From the NCBI GenBank assembly GCA_001949185.1, contig BDGG01000003.1, forward strand, positions 2,521,950 to 2,585,949: 64,000 nucleotides of DNA. The letters run 5' to 3'. This DNA comes from Ramazzottius varieornatus. Its lineage: Eukaryota; Tardigrada; Eutardigrada; Parachela; Ramazzottiidae. The notes under the pieces are model-generated. The model worked only from the letters and a program-made list of their open reading frames with translations. It did no database searches and was not told the DNA's origin. The number at the start of each line of letters is the position of its first letter. The stretch's first letter is position 1. Made by a program: the position numbers and the translations under genes. This document shows, piece after piece, positions 11,711-24,112 of the stretch.

Positions 11711-12327
11711 TAGTGCTGGCAACGATACGGTATACCGATATCGTATCGAAATATATCGAATCTTTACGATAAAATATGCGCCAGATATCGTATCGAAAAT
11801 ATGGATATGAAGCTCGTATCGAAAAACGCAATAAAATATTCGGCGATATCGTATCGCGCTATATCGATATATTTTCGATATATCGGTATTTTGCTGAATG
11901 GCAAACTCGCCAGTGATATCTCGTTTACGGAAGACCATGGTTGATTTCGAAGACTTGATTTTGGCCATGGTGTACCGAGCACACTCCGCCCATTCGGTTC
12001 TGGTACTAATTCTGTCCAGGTTTCCAAGTGTTTGAAGTCTTGGTATAATCGTGTCTTTGCTGCATCCGACGCTCTCGATCTCACTAATACTCTATGTCGA
12101 AATCGGTTTCTTGAATTTTTGGGCTTGGACCAGCGAAATTCCGAAAAACTGAAATTCCAGAAATATCGATATGTCGCTGCGATATACGATATATCGAAAG
12201 TACAGTATCGGAAAAATATCGTATCGAAATATCGATATCGAATGAATATCGAAGACCGCAATAAAATATCCGCCGATATTGTATCGAAAATATCGTATCG
12301 AACTTTGTCGTATTTTTGCCAGTGCTA
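11711..12327 (-). repeat. non-autonomous hAT-like element, copy 2 (complete)
   Basis: Ends are tagtgctggcaa and ttgccagtgcta, near-perfect inverted repeats. The flanking octamers gttcttgg (11703-11710) and gttctagc (12328-12335) agree at six of eight positions, suggesting an 8-bp hAT-type target duplication. It is the reverse-orientation twin of 4670-5260 and disrupts the Helitron-like ORF. Confidence 0.75.
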
Positions 12328-12626
12328 GTTCTAGCAGAGACATCTCTCTGGTTCTAGCAGTCAGTCGTGCGTATCTGCCACATAACGATTATCTTTTGTT
12401 GCAACTCGCATCGCTTGCGAGTTCCGCAAGTCTCAGAATCTTCCTTGTTCAGGTTCAGTCACGAATGTTGAAGGCGCGAGCCGGAAAGGAACTGAATCAG
12501 CGACCACATGGGATGTCGTTGGGAGGAAAGTAATTTGGACACACTGTACTTTGATGCTGTCGCGTTCACTGATCCACATCACACTATTTTTCTCTTCAGC
12601 GGGGAGATTAAACTTTAGTGTTTGAG

Positions 12627-14056
12627 ATGTCCACGGGTGAGGTGGTCAAGCAATGGGTACAAAATCTTTTCGACAGGAAGGAGACTCCAACCTTTAAAGT
12701 TCTCCTCATCGGGGACTGTAAGTGCGGGGATTTTGTCACTGTCGTTCCCGTTTCCACTCGTACACTGTATTGAACGCATTTTTCCTCTTGGTAGGTGTCG
12801 GAAAATCCAGCCTGGTGTTACGTTTTTGCGCGGATGAATTCTTCGATGAGTCGTCCATGCGTAAGCGAAACTTGAATATTTCAAGACGCTTCTCGGAATT
12901 ATCGAAATACCATTGTCTTCTGGCGTCAGAGGACGACCGTACGAGAAGCTTGTTTTCTCGTTCTTGTTCCTTTGTCGGATGACGCCATACGCCGCTTGAT
13001 AATTATATCGATAATCAAGTTGCAGCTAGACTATTTCTCTTTTGTATCGTGACTACCGTCTGGGTATCCTCACATCCGGATATTTTTGTTTTTCTAGAAT
13101 TCATACCAATGACAATTGGACTGGACGTTAAAGCCAAGACAATTGGTAAGAACTGGAAAGCGAATTTTGACAGCTCTCGACCCTTTTCGTGTGCGCTGTT
13201 GGGTGGTCGTGACTTGTGATGTCTTGTTGCTGTCAAAGCTCGACTTGCCAGTCTTTGTTATTTGCTCTTCTCATGGCCATATTGGTAGGTAATCTAACAA
13301 ACAAATGTTTGTGTTGTAGAAATCGAAACTGCTGAAGGTGTGGAACAAGGTAAATTCCTGGCGGACTAATCATGTCTCTCGTCGGCACTTCGCATCAGCT
13401 GGATGCTGTGAGTCGTCAACTAACTTAGTCGAACCACCGGTTTTTGTAGTACATCTCCACCTCTGGGATACCGCTGGACAGGATCGGTTTCGGCGGATGA
13501 ACGAGCAGTATTTACCCACAGCAGACGCTGTGGTACTTTTGTATGATGTACGGAATCCTCAAACGTTGAAGGACAGCAAGTCCTTTATGGACGACGTCCG
13601 GAAATTTTCTGATGAGCAGGGTATTATAAAAATTCTCGGTAGGTCAAGTTTGCTCTCTAATGGGTTGGTGTCACATCGTGACTGTTTACCTTCGCAGTTG
13701 GGAATAAAAACGATTTGGACCAGTCGCGGAAACTAGTCTCGTCCGAGACTGGAGCAGAGTTCGCTACAGGTTTGTCCTATTAATGTTTGCATTGCCGAAG
13801 TTTTTTACCCACTCCGGCTCTTACTTTGTTTGTAGCAAATGGTTATGAGTTTGTTGAGACTAGTGCGAAAGACAACCTGAATGTCGACAAGGTAAGCCTG
13901 AATATCTGTACGTTTGTTGTCTGCTTCTCGTCTTTGATCCATATGCGGATATGCCGGAGATAAGTTAAAATTCATCGCGGTCTGTTTTTGTAGGTGTTTG
14001 GGATGGTCGGCGAACTTTGTTTGAAGAGATTACGGCGAAATACCGCCATACAGTAG
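12627..14056 (+). CDS. Rab-family small GTPase without C-terminal prenylation cysteines
   Basis: Eight exons join in phase: 12627-12717, 12795-12860, 13098-13145, 13320-13349, 13450-13638, 13698-13769, 13836-13891 and 13994-14056, coding for 204 aa. All G motifs are present: G1 GDCVGKSS, G2 Thr in MTIGLDVKAKT, G3 WDTAGQD, G4 VGNKND and G5 ETSAK. An N-terminal extension of about 22 residues precedes the G domain. Rabs cycle between GDP and GTP to direct vesicle traffic. The predicted protein ends LKRLRRNTAIQ soon after the last helix, with none of the Cys-Cys or CaaX signals that anchor Rabs to membranes. Either it is a soluble Rab-like protein or another 3' exon is used. I cannot assign a Rab subgroup. 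Exon 4 is only 30 nt. Confidence 0.88.
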
Positions 14057-15391
14057 AGCGCCTTGTTTTGTAGTCGGTGATAGTTTGACTTCCCGAAGTT
14101 CCCCTTGAAAGTGATACTTTTGTACCACCTTTTGCTTTTCCCGTCCCGGACTTGAAACTTGAGAGTTCACTCTGTGATGTGTGCACACTGTGGTGTAAAA
14201 TACTATACAATAATTATTTCCATTCGCTTGTGCCGGTATTCCCCGGTAATACTTCGCTAAGATTTTTGGCTCTTGACACACTATAGAAATTTAAATCGGG
14301 AGAATGCGTAAGAATCGGTGATGAGAATGTTCAGTTCAGCTTCGACTTGCCTTGGCCCAGAGTCTCTGAACATTGACAGGTTATTGTTGACGACATTACA
14401 TATGACAAGTATAACATGTATCATGATATGACAGCCTAGCGAAAAGATTGATTGATTGATTGATTTGGTTTACTGATACCAAAAAATACCATCAGATGGT
14501 CAATCAGACAATTGAGTCCTGCAGCAGTAGCTGAAACCAGTGCTGCTTCTGCACTGCATCCGGTCTCCAGAAACTGCAACTGCACCGCACTGCATTTAGA
14601 AATTAAGAGTTTCTGCCCACCAACGGAAATGCATGTCAAAAACAACGTAAACGTCGTTGTTTTACGGAGATCCAACCGAAAAACGGTAGAATCCGGCCAG
14701 AAAAGGCAGAAAAAGCCGATTTTACTACTGTTTTTTGGCCAACAACCGCATACTGCGACGAACGGTGCTCACCTTTTTCAAAACTGCAACTGCATTTTCT
14801 CACCATTTCGGCGACTGCAACTGCACGCATTGCAGTAAAATGCAGTGCAGTAAAATGCAGTGCAGTACAGAACGTACTGCATGTTGCAGGGCTCTACCAG
14901 ACAAGTGCGGCGAGAATTTTGTGGGTCGTCCGATGGACACTCTTGGTCTTATCTAGGACGCGATGAGGAGGAATGTCTCTTCGGTCTGTTTTGCCGTCCT
15001 TCGAGAAGCACGAAGCCTGTTAAGCCGACGAGGCATCGAGGGCCAGGCAGCCCAGGCTTCGTACGGCCACCCGAATTACCATTCCAGATATCGAGTATTT
15101 TCCGAGAGTGCAGTTGCCTCCCGGAACAGGGTTTCTTTCCGAGAACCACATCGTACATCGGTAAAGACGAGCAGGTAAGATTTTTTATCTGTATTGTTTC
15201 AGATGTCTGTAGAGATGTGGAAGCATCTGTAGTTGTGATAGAGTCACAACACGTTGATGACGTCATGCGCGAACACTGGGAGATTGCATCGTCCGATCAT
15301 ACTATCCAACTATATGTACAAAACTTGGCTCTTGGCTATTTTTCGCAGGACGGTTGTGACCACATTTCACTCCCCAGTAGGCGTCAAAAGC
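14057..15391. other. spacer with short repeats
   Basis: Holds attgattg repeats near 14440-14465, several copies of words such as aactgcaactgca (14570-14880), and an unassigned + frame (14860-15405) running into the next gene's first exon. The latter could include a 5' exon of the dehydrogenase gene, but no family match is seen. Confidence 0.5.
14829..14885. repeat. short tandem repeat, tgcagtaaaatgcag units
   Basis: Two to three imperfect units containing tgcagtaaaatgcagtg, beside further ctgcaactgca words upstream. Confidence 0.7.
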
Positions 15392-16986
15392 ATGGGAAAC
15401 TTTGAGAAGGTGGGAGCTATCCTCGATGGAAAGCTGATCGCTGGGTAAGCGGGTATTCTGTTATTTGGGTTTCTGCCCTTTCTGCAGTACTGTTCGTCGA
15501 AAGTTTGCCTGTTTGGTGCGCCGTATTTCCGTTCTCTTTCCTCCACATAGCTTCTTATATACATGGGTAAAAGTGATATTTTTCTGCAGACAGTTATTGA
15601 AGACGATGGCAGAAGATACGGCGCGACTGAAAGAGACAACCGGCGTCGTACCGGGCCTGGCCATTGTCCAAGTACTTCGTTTAGTTCTTCGGCCTGTACA
15701 ACAAATTCCAGTTCTCATAAATTAATCTGATTGTTCGTTTCAGGTGGGCGAACGATCTGATTCAAGTGTTTACATTCGAATGAAAACCAAAACGGCAGCT
15801 GAAGTTGGTATTGCGGCCCGACACGTCAAGCTGTCCTCTGACATTACCGAAGATGATGTAAGCTTTTTTCTCCCAGAATTTCCAGCTCAAACTCCAACAC
15901 ACTCAATTTGTGTGTGCAGCTTCTTGACAAGATCGAAGAACTGAACCGTGACTCAAACGTACATGGCATCATCGTCCAACTCCCGCTTGACTGTGGGAAT
16001 CGTATCGACGTATCGAAAGCCACCGATACTATTCTACTACCAAAGATGTCGACGGGTGAAATCCCTCATTTCTTGCTTTCCTTCGTTTCCAATCTGTGTG
16101 TCAATTTGAATCTTCGTCCGTAGGTTGCACACTATGAATTCAGGCTATTTGGCTCGTGGGGAACTTAAAAAGGGAACCGTACCCTGCACTCCTCGAGGAT
16201 GCTTACACCTCATACGACAATCAGGTATCATCCAATTAGTTAATCCTTAGAATTATTAGTACAGACTACTTTCTGGACAATCTTTGAGTTCTACTGGGTG
16301 CTCAACCTGCCTTTTCGTAGGGAGAAAGGTTGAGGGTTCGAGGGCGGTCGTGCTTGGAAGGAGCAAGATCGTCGGAGGAGCCATGGCCGAGCTCCTCTTG
16401 TGGCACAACGCTACGGTAACTGTCTGCCATTCTAAGACCGTAATCGTACAGGACATCGTCAGAGAAGCCGACATCCTTGTCGTCGGAATTGGAAGTCCGA
16501 ACCACGTTGAAGCGGACTGGATCAAACCGAGGGCAGTCGTCATTGACTGTGGGATCAACGTTATCCTTGGTAAGCTCTAGCGCTAGCTCGAAATTAGAAG
16601 CTCGGTGGCCGAAATTGACTTTTGTAATCTCGGATGATCCTGGTTTCCTAGATTCGAGCCGAAGGAGCGGTCAGAGGATTGTCGGGGATGTGGACTTCGA
16701 GGGTGCCAAGAAAGTGGCGTCTTACATCACACCTGTTCCAGGTGGAGTCGGTGAGTGCGTTGCTTCAGTTCCTTTAGTAGGCTTCGATGCTCGATATATC
16801 GATGGGAGCAACCTCTACAGTATTAGTTGATCACATGCGATAAGATTGAGCTCGAAGAAATTTCCGTTTGATCATTTTTTGACGCAGCACCTGATTGCTT
16901 TTTTTCGCTCTGCAGGTCCGATGACGGTGGCTATGCTTCTCAAGAATACCTTGGAAGGCGCCATGTCAACGGCCAAGCCTTTGTGA
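15392..16986 (+). CDS. Methylenetetrahydrofolate dehydrogenase / cyclohydrolase (FolD-type)
   Basis: Interconverts methylene-, methenyl- and formyl-tetrahydrofolate in one-carbon metabolism. Eight exons: 15392-15444, 15590-15671, 15744-15857, 15920-16055, 16124-16224, 16321-16569, 16652-16750 and 16916-16986 (301 aa once one base is allowed for). Motifs: SSVYIRMK (catalytic Tyr-x3-Lys), GIIVQLPLD, the NAD(P)-site loop [34 protein letters not shown] and [14 protein letters not shown]. Length suits a stand-alone two-domain enzyme (MTHFD2-like, or the N-terminal part of MTHFD1); no formyl-THF synthetase domain follows. No mitochondrial targeting peptide is visible from this start. Exon 4 needs one extra A at 16042-16044 to read the conserved KDVDG motif and join exon 5 in phase; as given, the frame is broken. 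All other junctions agree. Confidence 0.9.
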
Positions 16987-17441
16987 TAAGGACCGAGAAG
17001 CTTCCCCGCAGGCGATCGCTCGATCCGCTTTGATGTCTTAATTGTTACTACGAATGATCGGATCATCCACGAACTTGGGTGGAATGTTTTCTCAAGTGTC
17101 ACGGTAGCTTGTTGAACGGATTCCTCAATGGTCAGCTGCTTGCATCTTTTTTAGCTCTTGAAACAATTATTTGAGTAGTTTCCGTTTCCGGCGGTATTCG
17201 CCGAAGGGTTGAACAAACAGTTCGTTGTCTCTGTTTGGTGATGCTAACGAGTAGTTGGCTCATAGTTGGGTCTTGAGGCTACAGTAGTGTGATGTTCTTA
17301 AGATAACAATATCGCATATACAAGATGGTGAAAGCAGGTTGGTTCAATGGGTCTCCAGAAAAGAAACGTGGTAATGAGCTATCGAGTTGAATGCTTAGTC
17401 TGTTGACGATACTCAAAATGGGTAAGGGGACTAATGATGGT
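16987..17441. other. convergent intergenic spacer
   Basis: Separates the 3' ends of the dehydrogenase (+) and the opsin (-). I see no gene; it presumably holds both 3' UTRs. Confidence 0.6.
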
Positions 17442-20400
17442 TCATGGCTTTGAGATCTTTTTGATGCCTGAGGAATAGGGCACGGGATGCGTAGCAGGAA
17501 CACTTGCTTCTTCCGCCGCAACGAACAAAGCATTCTTTTTCACCGTGGATGAATGGTCCGCAGTCTCAGAACTGCGGTTTGCGATGGCGGCCCCAGTCTG
17601 CATATCTTTGGGGCCAAAAGTCGGATGAACCTTACCGCCACCGGAAGTAGGCGGAACGATTCTCCCGCAGGTGATCAACGAGACAAACGCTGACCGCATC
17701 TGTCGAAGGTAATAACAATTATTGGGGATGCTCTGTTACAGTATAAAACTGCGTACTTTACCTGAGTGTTGAAAAGGACATAGATGATTGGGTTGTAGAT
17801 CAACGAGCTCTTGCAAAAGATGGGTGCTACGCTGGCAGCCGTGGCGGAAACAAGGTGCTGTCCTCCCGCCATGATCATCATACACACTACCGCATAAGGT
17901 AGCCTGCAAGGGCAAGATCTTGAGAGGAATAAATTTTAGCTAGGTGAAAAAAACACGAACCATGCGACGAGGAAGGCGACGACCATTAGGACCACCATCC
18001 ATGTCAGGCGGGACTGGCCTTTCGCTACTTTGTGACCAGCTCCGTGTTGGATGCGCTGCAAACATGCAGCTACGTTACATCATATAAATCTCTGCTCGCA
18101 TGCAGTGGATTGTGAACATAATAAACCAAGAGAGGTCACTTACATTCCTGAGAAAGTTCAGCAGCTTGCCGTAACACGTTAGAATGGTGAGAACCGGGAA
18201 GATGAATGCCAGAAATAGCAGGTAGATCTCGTATGAAAAGTCCAGCGGCGCTCGGGATTCCCAGTAGGGTGCGCAAGCCACGCCTGGGCTCTCCAGCTGA
18301 AAGCTAAAGAAGCAAATTATTTCATAAATAATAATAGTATTTTAGAACAACAAATTAGCGAAATAATTTCAACATATTTAACTTAAAAATGCAGATAAAT
18401 GTAATGAACGTTCTACGTACCTGCTCCATCCAACCACAGGAGGAAAAGTCGCAATGAACGCATACGCCCACACTGCGGGAGGAAAAACTAATCTCACTAG
18501 TTGTCCAAAGAAAGTATGTTTGTAAACAACTTGTGCTCATGGCTACCAGACTCACTCTGTGGCTCCAGCTGGGACTTTCACTGGGCTGCCCATTCCATGA
18601 CACGGAATGATGTGTAGCTCACTCACGTAGAAGATTCACACGCATCAGTGGCTTACTGCCTTCCGCGAAAGTCCCAGCTGTCAAAATGGCGGATCGGCTA
18701 AAGTGCTCTACATTACGATGACGGAAGTACTTTGACGAACCGGCAATAATGGCGATGAGTGTGATCCGGTTAGTAACGGTAAATCTTCCTGGATAGGCAA
18801 TCAGCATGTAGCGCTCGACTGAAATCACGGCTAACGTCGTTATGGATGCGACACCTGAAAGGACAGAAAGAACTACGCCCAACCGTTCTTCCACATTTGC
18901 ACCTCTCGTCAAAACTGCATAGTGTCGTAATCCTGTTCAAGTGTACGAGAGCTCTGCAAACCGACTCAACATGCTCCCAACTGGCGCACGTTCCCAGCCG
19001 ATAACAGAGAAAAGTGCACCACTGGAGATAACGATCATAATCACCAAGATTTTTTACCGGCCTTGGGCTTGTTACGTACACATATTTATAAATCGGTACA
19101 ATTCCTTCCTCGAAGAGCGAAAGTACAGAAATACTTGATACCACGGCAGGCTGGCCTATCTGACCTATAACTCTCTAGGAGATCCCGGCCACGAAGTGAG
19201 TATTTTAAAGTCCCGATCAGTTGGTTCGGGCAATCAAGAAGTGCGTCGCTTGACTTACAATCAACTCATGCGTATTCTGATTACCGGAACCAAATGATCG
19301 GGACTTTAAAGTAATTTAATATAGAATTAAAGAACCGAATTAACCACGAGAAACCAAGTTTAACTACAGTGTTTACGGAAAGATAGAGATTTTTCCCGTT
19401 CTTTTAAACAGAGACCAAACCTAAAATTTTCAAAATCCATTTAGTAAAACTGAGCGTTTTGTTAAGAACGTGCCACTTTCGGTAAACAATTTCTTGGTGA
19501 CTCGGTGCATGGTCTGCCACGGCTTTTTCAAAGTGCACGGCCTGGTATACTGCCTTTGACTCCGGGCACTAACTTTGACCACTGCCTGCCGCACACCCAC
19601 GAAACAGCCGTGCGAAAAAGCCAAATACGGAGGTGTTTGAGATTGGCACATCAGAGCAAATTAAGTTCGTTGCACCGCAATGGTGGCATCTGCCAGCCCT
19701 AGACGGACCAACGCAACGGAAGACCCATGGCACTAAGATCTAGCTTTTTGATAGTTTCCTGTGACACCATAAACCGAATAACGTCTGAACAGTAACTGAA
19801 CTAATAAACGCCGTTCCGAAACCCTTCGACCTTTCAGCTACGAAGGTCGTCTCGAGGTCGTGCACGTACTATGTGGTAAAGAGGTCGTGTCAAAGGCCGT
19901 GCACCTGGAATAAGCAGTGGCGGGCCGTGCACGTGGCCTCGACCAACTGCAAACAGTTTTCTTGAACGGCCAGATTCTTTTAAAAATTGTGTTATGTGGT
20001 CATATCATACACCGATAAACGTTCTTGCAAAAGCTCTATCAGGTTTTTTCTCAAAACATTGGCTGACAAAATTATACGGGTCGAAATCCGGACACGGAAC
20101 CAGAAATCAAATTCTACGTTTCACGAGCTGGAAGAGTTCAATCGCGGACCGACTTCGGCCGAACATAGAGCCCACCCTGTCGTATCTGCTGAGTGGCCCA
20201 TCGAGAGCTTACAAGAAGTCCGTGAGGCAGGACAAAGTTAATTCTCGCCACCCCGCTAGAGTCGCGCATTTTGCAGGTCGTTTTTGCACCCGGAAATACG
20301 GAAATTCTTGCTTTTCAAATTCGATAAGTCGCAGTGAGATAATTTATTACCGCTATTATGAAGACTTAACCCTCTTCCTATGAGTAGTATGACTGACTTC

Positions 20401-21964
20401 AAAATCTGCTGAGCCAGGGCGCGGAGGAAATATTCAGTAAAGTAAGAAAAAACTTCCTCTTGCAGTTTTAAACTCAACGTTCTCTGCCTGTTGTCAATGC
20501 ACGGCTAATTGTTCGTGTAGAAAAAAGAAGAGTATGGGTGAAAAACATATGGCATAGGGAAGAAGAGAAAAGGGCATCGGCCAAATGTACAGAAAAATTA
20601 TGAAAACTATTGCCCGAAAAGTTGCTAGTCATACTTCCGCACCTGATACCACAGGAAGCGCCGAAGGTGCCTCCTGACAGAAAATTATCACTTCTAGCTA
20701 TAACCAAACGTGACGCTAATTCCAAGCACCGGCACCAGGCATAGCAACTCAATACCACCAGAAGACCGGTACCCCGAAATACACTAAGGTTTCAAAAGAG
20801 ATGGTTTGTATGGGCGGTAGAGGCAGTGTTGGCGTAACGGACCGGACAAATGTGCCGGGTTTGCTCGCATCCGAACTTCGGCGGACAGGAGAACCCACCG
20901 CCAGACAGCTTCTGATCTCTTGAACGTCTGATAACAAGGGGCTGCCCCCTGTACCCCTACCACATCGCACTTCGGCGGCTTCGCCACATTCGCGCTCTAG
21001 AATTCGCCACATCTGGGCCCTTCAGAGCATCGAAGAACCGTCAGCGCTTCGGTACGTGTTGTTTGGGCGTGGCCAAAGCTTACAATACCATCGTTAAAAT
21101 TTGCCTCATAACTTCGGTTGGTGGAGCAGCGGGCTAGTTTGATTTAGAACTGTTTCTTGACGTTCCGCCAACTTAATTTCATTCCCATTTTTCTGGAAAC
21201 ACACTTTATTAGAAATGATTAACTCGACCCATTTTGACCTACCGTCCGTCTCACCTGTCAATGCCATTGCAAATGCATAAGTTACACACAAGTTCCTGCC
21301 GTAAATCCAATCATGGGCGAAAGCAGCCCCAGCTGTCATCGGCGCTCCTGTGGAGGAGATCAGGATATACGACACTTGATAAATTGCCGGAAGTTAGGAT
21401 AAGTAATCTCAAGTTCGCCAGACTTGACACTTCTCACGTGATTAATGTCAGAAAAAGAAAGGCTTACCGAACGCCGAGATTATCAAGTCACCTAAGAAAA
21501 AATATAATAAAAAAGCGGAGAAAGAGCACGAGGGATGGAATGGGGGCAAATGATTCGATCCAGATCGTTATCCCATGGGCGGACACCTCCAGCCAGTAAC
21601 AACGAAAACGCGCGCCATCCGAGATGACGATCTGGTGTATTTGATTTGCTAATGTCCCAGATGTTAGCTTACTGGCGCTAAGATTCAGCAGCATCCAGTT
21701 GACCGGCGTCCGCAAATGCTGGTTTTTGACGATGATGATGATGACACTAAGATGGGCGAATGTCCCGATGATACATATGAAGGTCAACAGTACACCCGCC
21801 ACAGTGTACCCATAAGATGTGAAGCGTCTTATAGGGGAACCGCGCCCTTCTTCGAACTGGGGACCACTGTCCAGCGTGTTGTTCACCGATGGTAACAGGG
21901 CCGTGGTTATCAACGGCAGCAGCAACGATATCGATATAGACCCGTTTATCGAGCGCGAAGACAT
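17442..21964 (-). CDS. Opsin (visual-type family A GPCR)
   Basis: A light-sensing receptor that binds retinal through a Schiff-base Lys in helix 7. Eight exons close in phase: 21964-21673, 21374-21255, 18854-18741, 18472-18421, 18303-18144, 18055-17961, 17903-17762 and 17699-17442 (410 aa). Seen in order: TM1 and LRTPVNWMLLNLSA; the ECL1 motif GRNLCVTYAF with the disulfide Cys; ERY at the end of TM3 (SVERYM); FPPVVGWS in TM4; ECL2 with the partner Cys (GVACAPYW) and a Glu six residues before it, at the E181 counterion position; a short third loop; and FCKSSLIYNPIIY, holding the retinal Lys and NPxxY. The position of rhodopsin E113 is Tyr, as in most non-vertebrate-visual opsins. The motifs suggest a ciliary-type or related opsin, but the subgroup is uncertain. 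Intron 2 is 2.4 kb and full of repeats. A long polar tail follows TM7. Confidence 0.93.
18930..19040. repeat. palindromic GTGCGCCACTT-family repeat (opsin intron 2)
   Basis: Contains aactggcgcacg near 18979 and gtgcaccactgg near 19013, with cggcaaac-like edges and an outer gttatc/gataac pair. A diverged copy of the dispersed palindrome family seen at 33.3, 40.9, 42.5 and 61.8 kb. Confidence 0.65.
19206..19308. repeat. MITE with 24-bp terminal inverted repeats
   Basis: Left arm 19206-19229 (starts taaagtcccgatca) and right arm 19284-19308 (ends tgatcgggacttta) are near-perfect inverted copies around a 54-bp centre. It lies in opsin intron 2. Confidence 0.8.
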
Positions 21965-22919
21965 GGTGAAGAATACGATGTGGAGAGGGAGATGACTAGC
22001 TGCGTCGTTAAAGGTTCCCTGGAAGCTCCGAAGCATGAACTGAAGTCCCATCAACCGCAAATAAGTGGTAGCCCTTTCAGAACGCTGATTCAAAATACAG
22101 GAAGCACCGCCTGCAGGCTGCAGCAGTGGAAGCGTACCGGGACGAGACCACCGGGCCAAATCATGGAATGGCTTGCTCGCTTATCAAGCCTACGGAAAGC
22201 AAAACTTGGCAGGCCGGTACGAATCACTCTCCCGGTCTGCAGTCTCGTCCTCGTATGGGGTAAATGGATTCGTCTATTGGGAGGCTGACAACGGTCAACA
22301 GTGATAGATTATCCATTAAAACGCTTCAATGTCGGGTAGTTCCGGTGCTGATGACCTTGCGATAGAAACCTTCTTCGCACTTCGGAACCTCACAGGTTCC
22401 TGGTCGAGTGGTCCACCCATTGTCTCTATGGGTTTCTCCAGTAAACTTTGCCTATCCATATCGTACCACCAATTACCTGCACATATAGCACGCGGATAAC
22501 GTTGTTATATCTTCACATCAATGCGCGTTATGAGATATCTAACCGTTTCCTGGTTCGGTGCTTGAGCTAGGGGACGAGTGTTACCGCAGCAGGCAGCGGT
22601 AACTTCAGGCTCAACCGAAAGCCTAACTCAATACAATGAGACTTTTGTTCACACGTTGGTCTATTTTCATCCATGGGTGTATATTTCCGGCCACGTGATC
22701 ACTTGATCTCGTTCCTTGTGGGAAACGAGATACATTTGTTCAGGATGTGTTTTGAGTAGGTCTGTTGTTGTTGTTTATTGGTTTTGAGTCTCGATCTATC
22801 CAGACGAAAATTTCCGCTGACGGATTTATTTTCCTGGGAGACAGGGGGCACAAAATAACATTCCTTGTGTGTTCTTAAGCCTTAAATTATCAACAAGTTA
22901 AGCCTTAAATAGATGGAAC

Positions 22920-23030
22920 GTGGGCGAACGCGTTGAACCAGATCGTTATCTCAGCTGGCAGTTTGGCGCACATTTGTATGGTTCTGGTGGGCGCCACTTT
23001 ACAAAACAATTCGGTTCAGTTCACTCCCCA
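22920..23030. repeat. palindromic GTGCGCCACTT-family repeat
   Basis: Contains tttggcgcacat and gggcgccacttta as inverted halves, with gggcgaac and a 'ccagatcgttatctcagctgg' type left edge shared with other copies. Confidence 0.7.
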
Positions 23031-23449
23031 CTTCCCAAGTAATTATACTGGATCGGAGCCCATCTACTGTCTGCTGTGGGGAGAAGCCGGTGAAGCAGGA
23101 AAGCCTCGGCAGACAAGAGATTTCCTGCTGCCTCAATGGCCGGATGTTGCGTCGGTATCATTATTGATATTAATTACATAGGAGTACACGAGGTAGACGA
23201 ACGTGAGGATTCAAATTCTAATCCAACTGTGCGTCACCGACAAGACGACAACACGACATCTGGACCGATAATAATGGATGGTTCCAGATCCCATTTAGTC
23301 ATCGATCGAGCCTGCGTGACAAGCAATTGCTTCCAATTCAAAGATTTTCCACAGCGGGCTAACGTTGCTCTAATTGAATATGAAGTATCGAATAATGTAT
23401 CACTTTGAATTCGGGTAGATATAGTAACAAGAGCCATACACGGGTGTAG

Positions 23450-23550
23450 ACAGGTGAATTCGGCCAGATCGTTGTTTCAAATACGCACATTTCCATTTCT
23501 GTTGGCTGAATGGGTGCGCCACTTGGAACACGAATCTGGTTCAGTTCAAC
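23450..23550. repeat. palindromic GTGCGCCACTT-family repeat
   Basis: Contains aaatacgcacat and gggtgcgccacttgg as diverged inverted halves with the family's cagatcgtt and aatctggttcag edges. Confidence 0.65.
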
Positions 23551-23968
23551 TGCCCACGTTCCACACAATGTCATGCTCTGTTTGTCGGGCAATTCGCTGC
23601 ATTCGGTTATTCTCATACTGAAGAGAAATTCACACCAAAGTTTCCTTTCAGTACGTGTTTGCACGTCTCCACCCTTCAGGTTCCGGGTTACCGTCGACGG
23701 GCTCCCAGAAAGATAGGAGACGGTGTGGCATAATGGGCACTACAGTGTGGAAGGTTAGGGAGGGACGCGTTATCGACCGGTACAGATTGATCACACTCGT
23801 TCCGGGATTCCCGGTGATACTGATGCCTATAGTCAGGCGGAACCTCAGGGTTACTTCGGGTGGTTCGCGCCACGTAACCTGACGTTTCACCATACGATCC
23901 CTGAGCTAATGGAGGAGCAACTGCGACTGGTGGTCCCGTCCTGTCGAAATAGAAGGCGTTATCTGTCA

Positions 23969-24112
23969 TGGTGGACACAATCTCGGAAGTTCCCCATGTG
24001 GCCTTCATCACTTGAGATTAACTCATCAATCTCAAACTTATGGTGGACACAATCTCGGAAGTTCTTCATGTGGCCTTCATCACTTGAGATTAACTCATCA
24101 ATCTTTGGTCTG
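23969..24112 (+). repeat. tandem duplication, 72-bp period
   Basis: The unit starting tggtggacacaatctcgg occurs at about 23971 and again at about 24042, almost identical. It is a direct tandem copy of two units. Confidence 0.9.

Noticed and set aside
22933-23664. Frames on both strands with hydrophobic stretches
   Set aside because: They are translations of two palindromic-family repeats.
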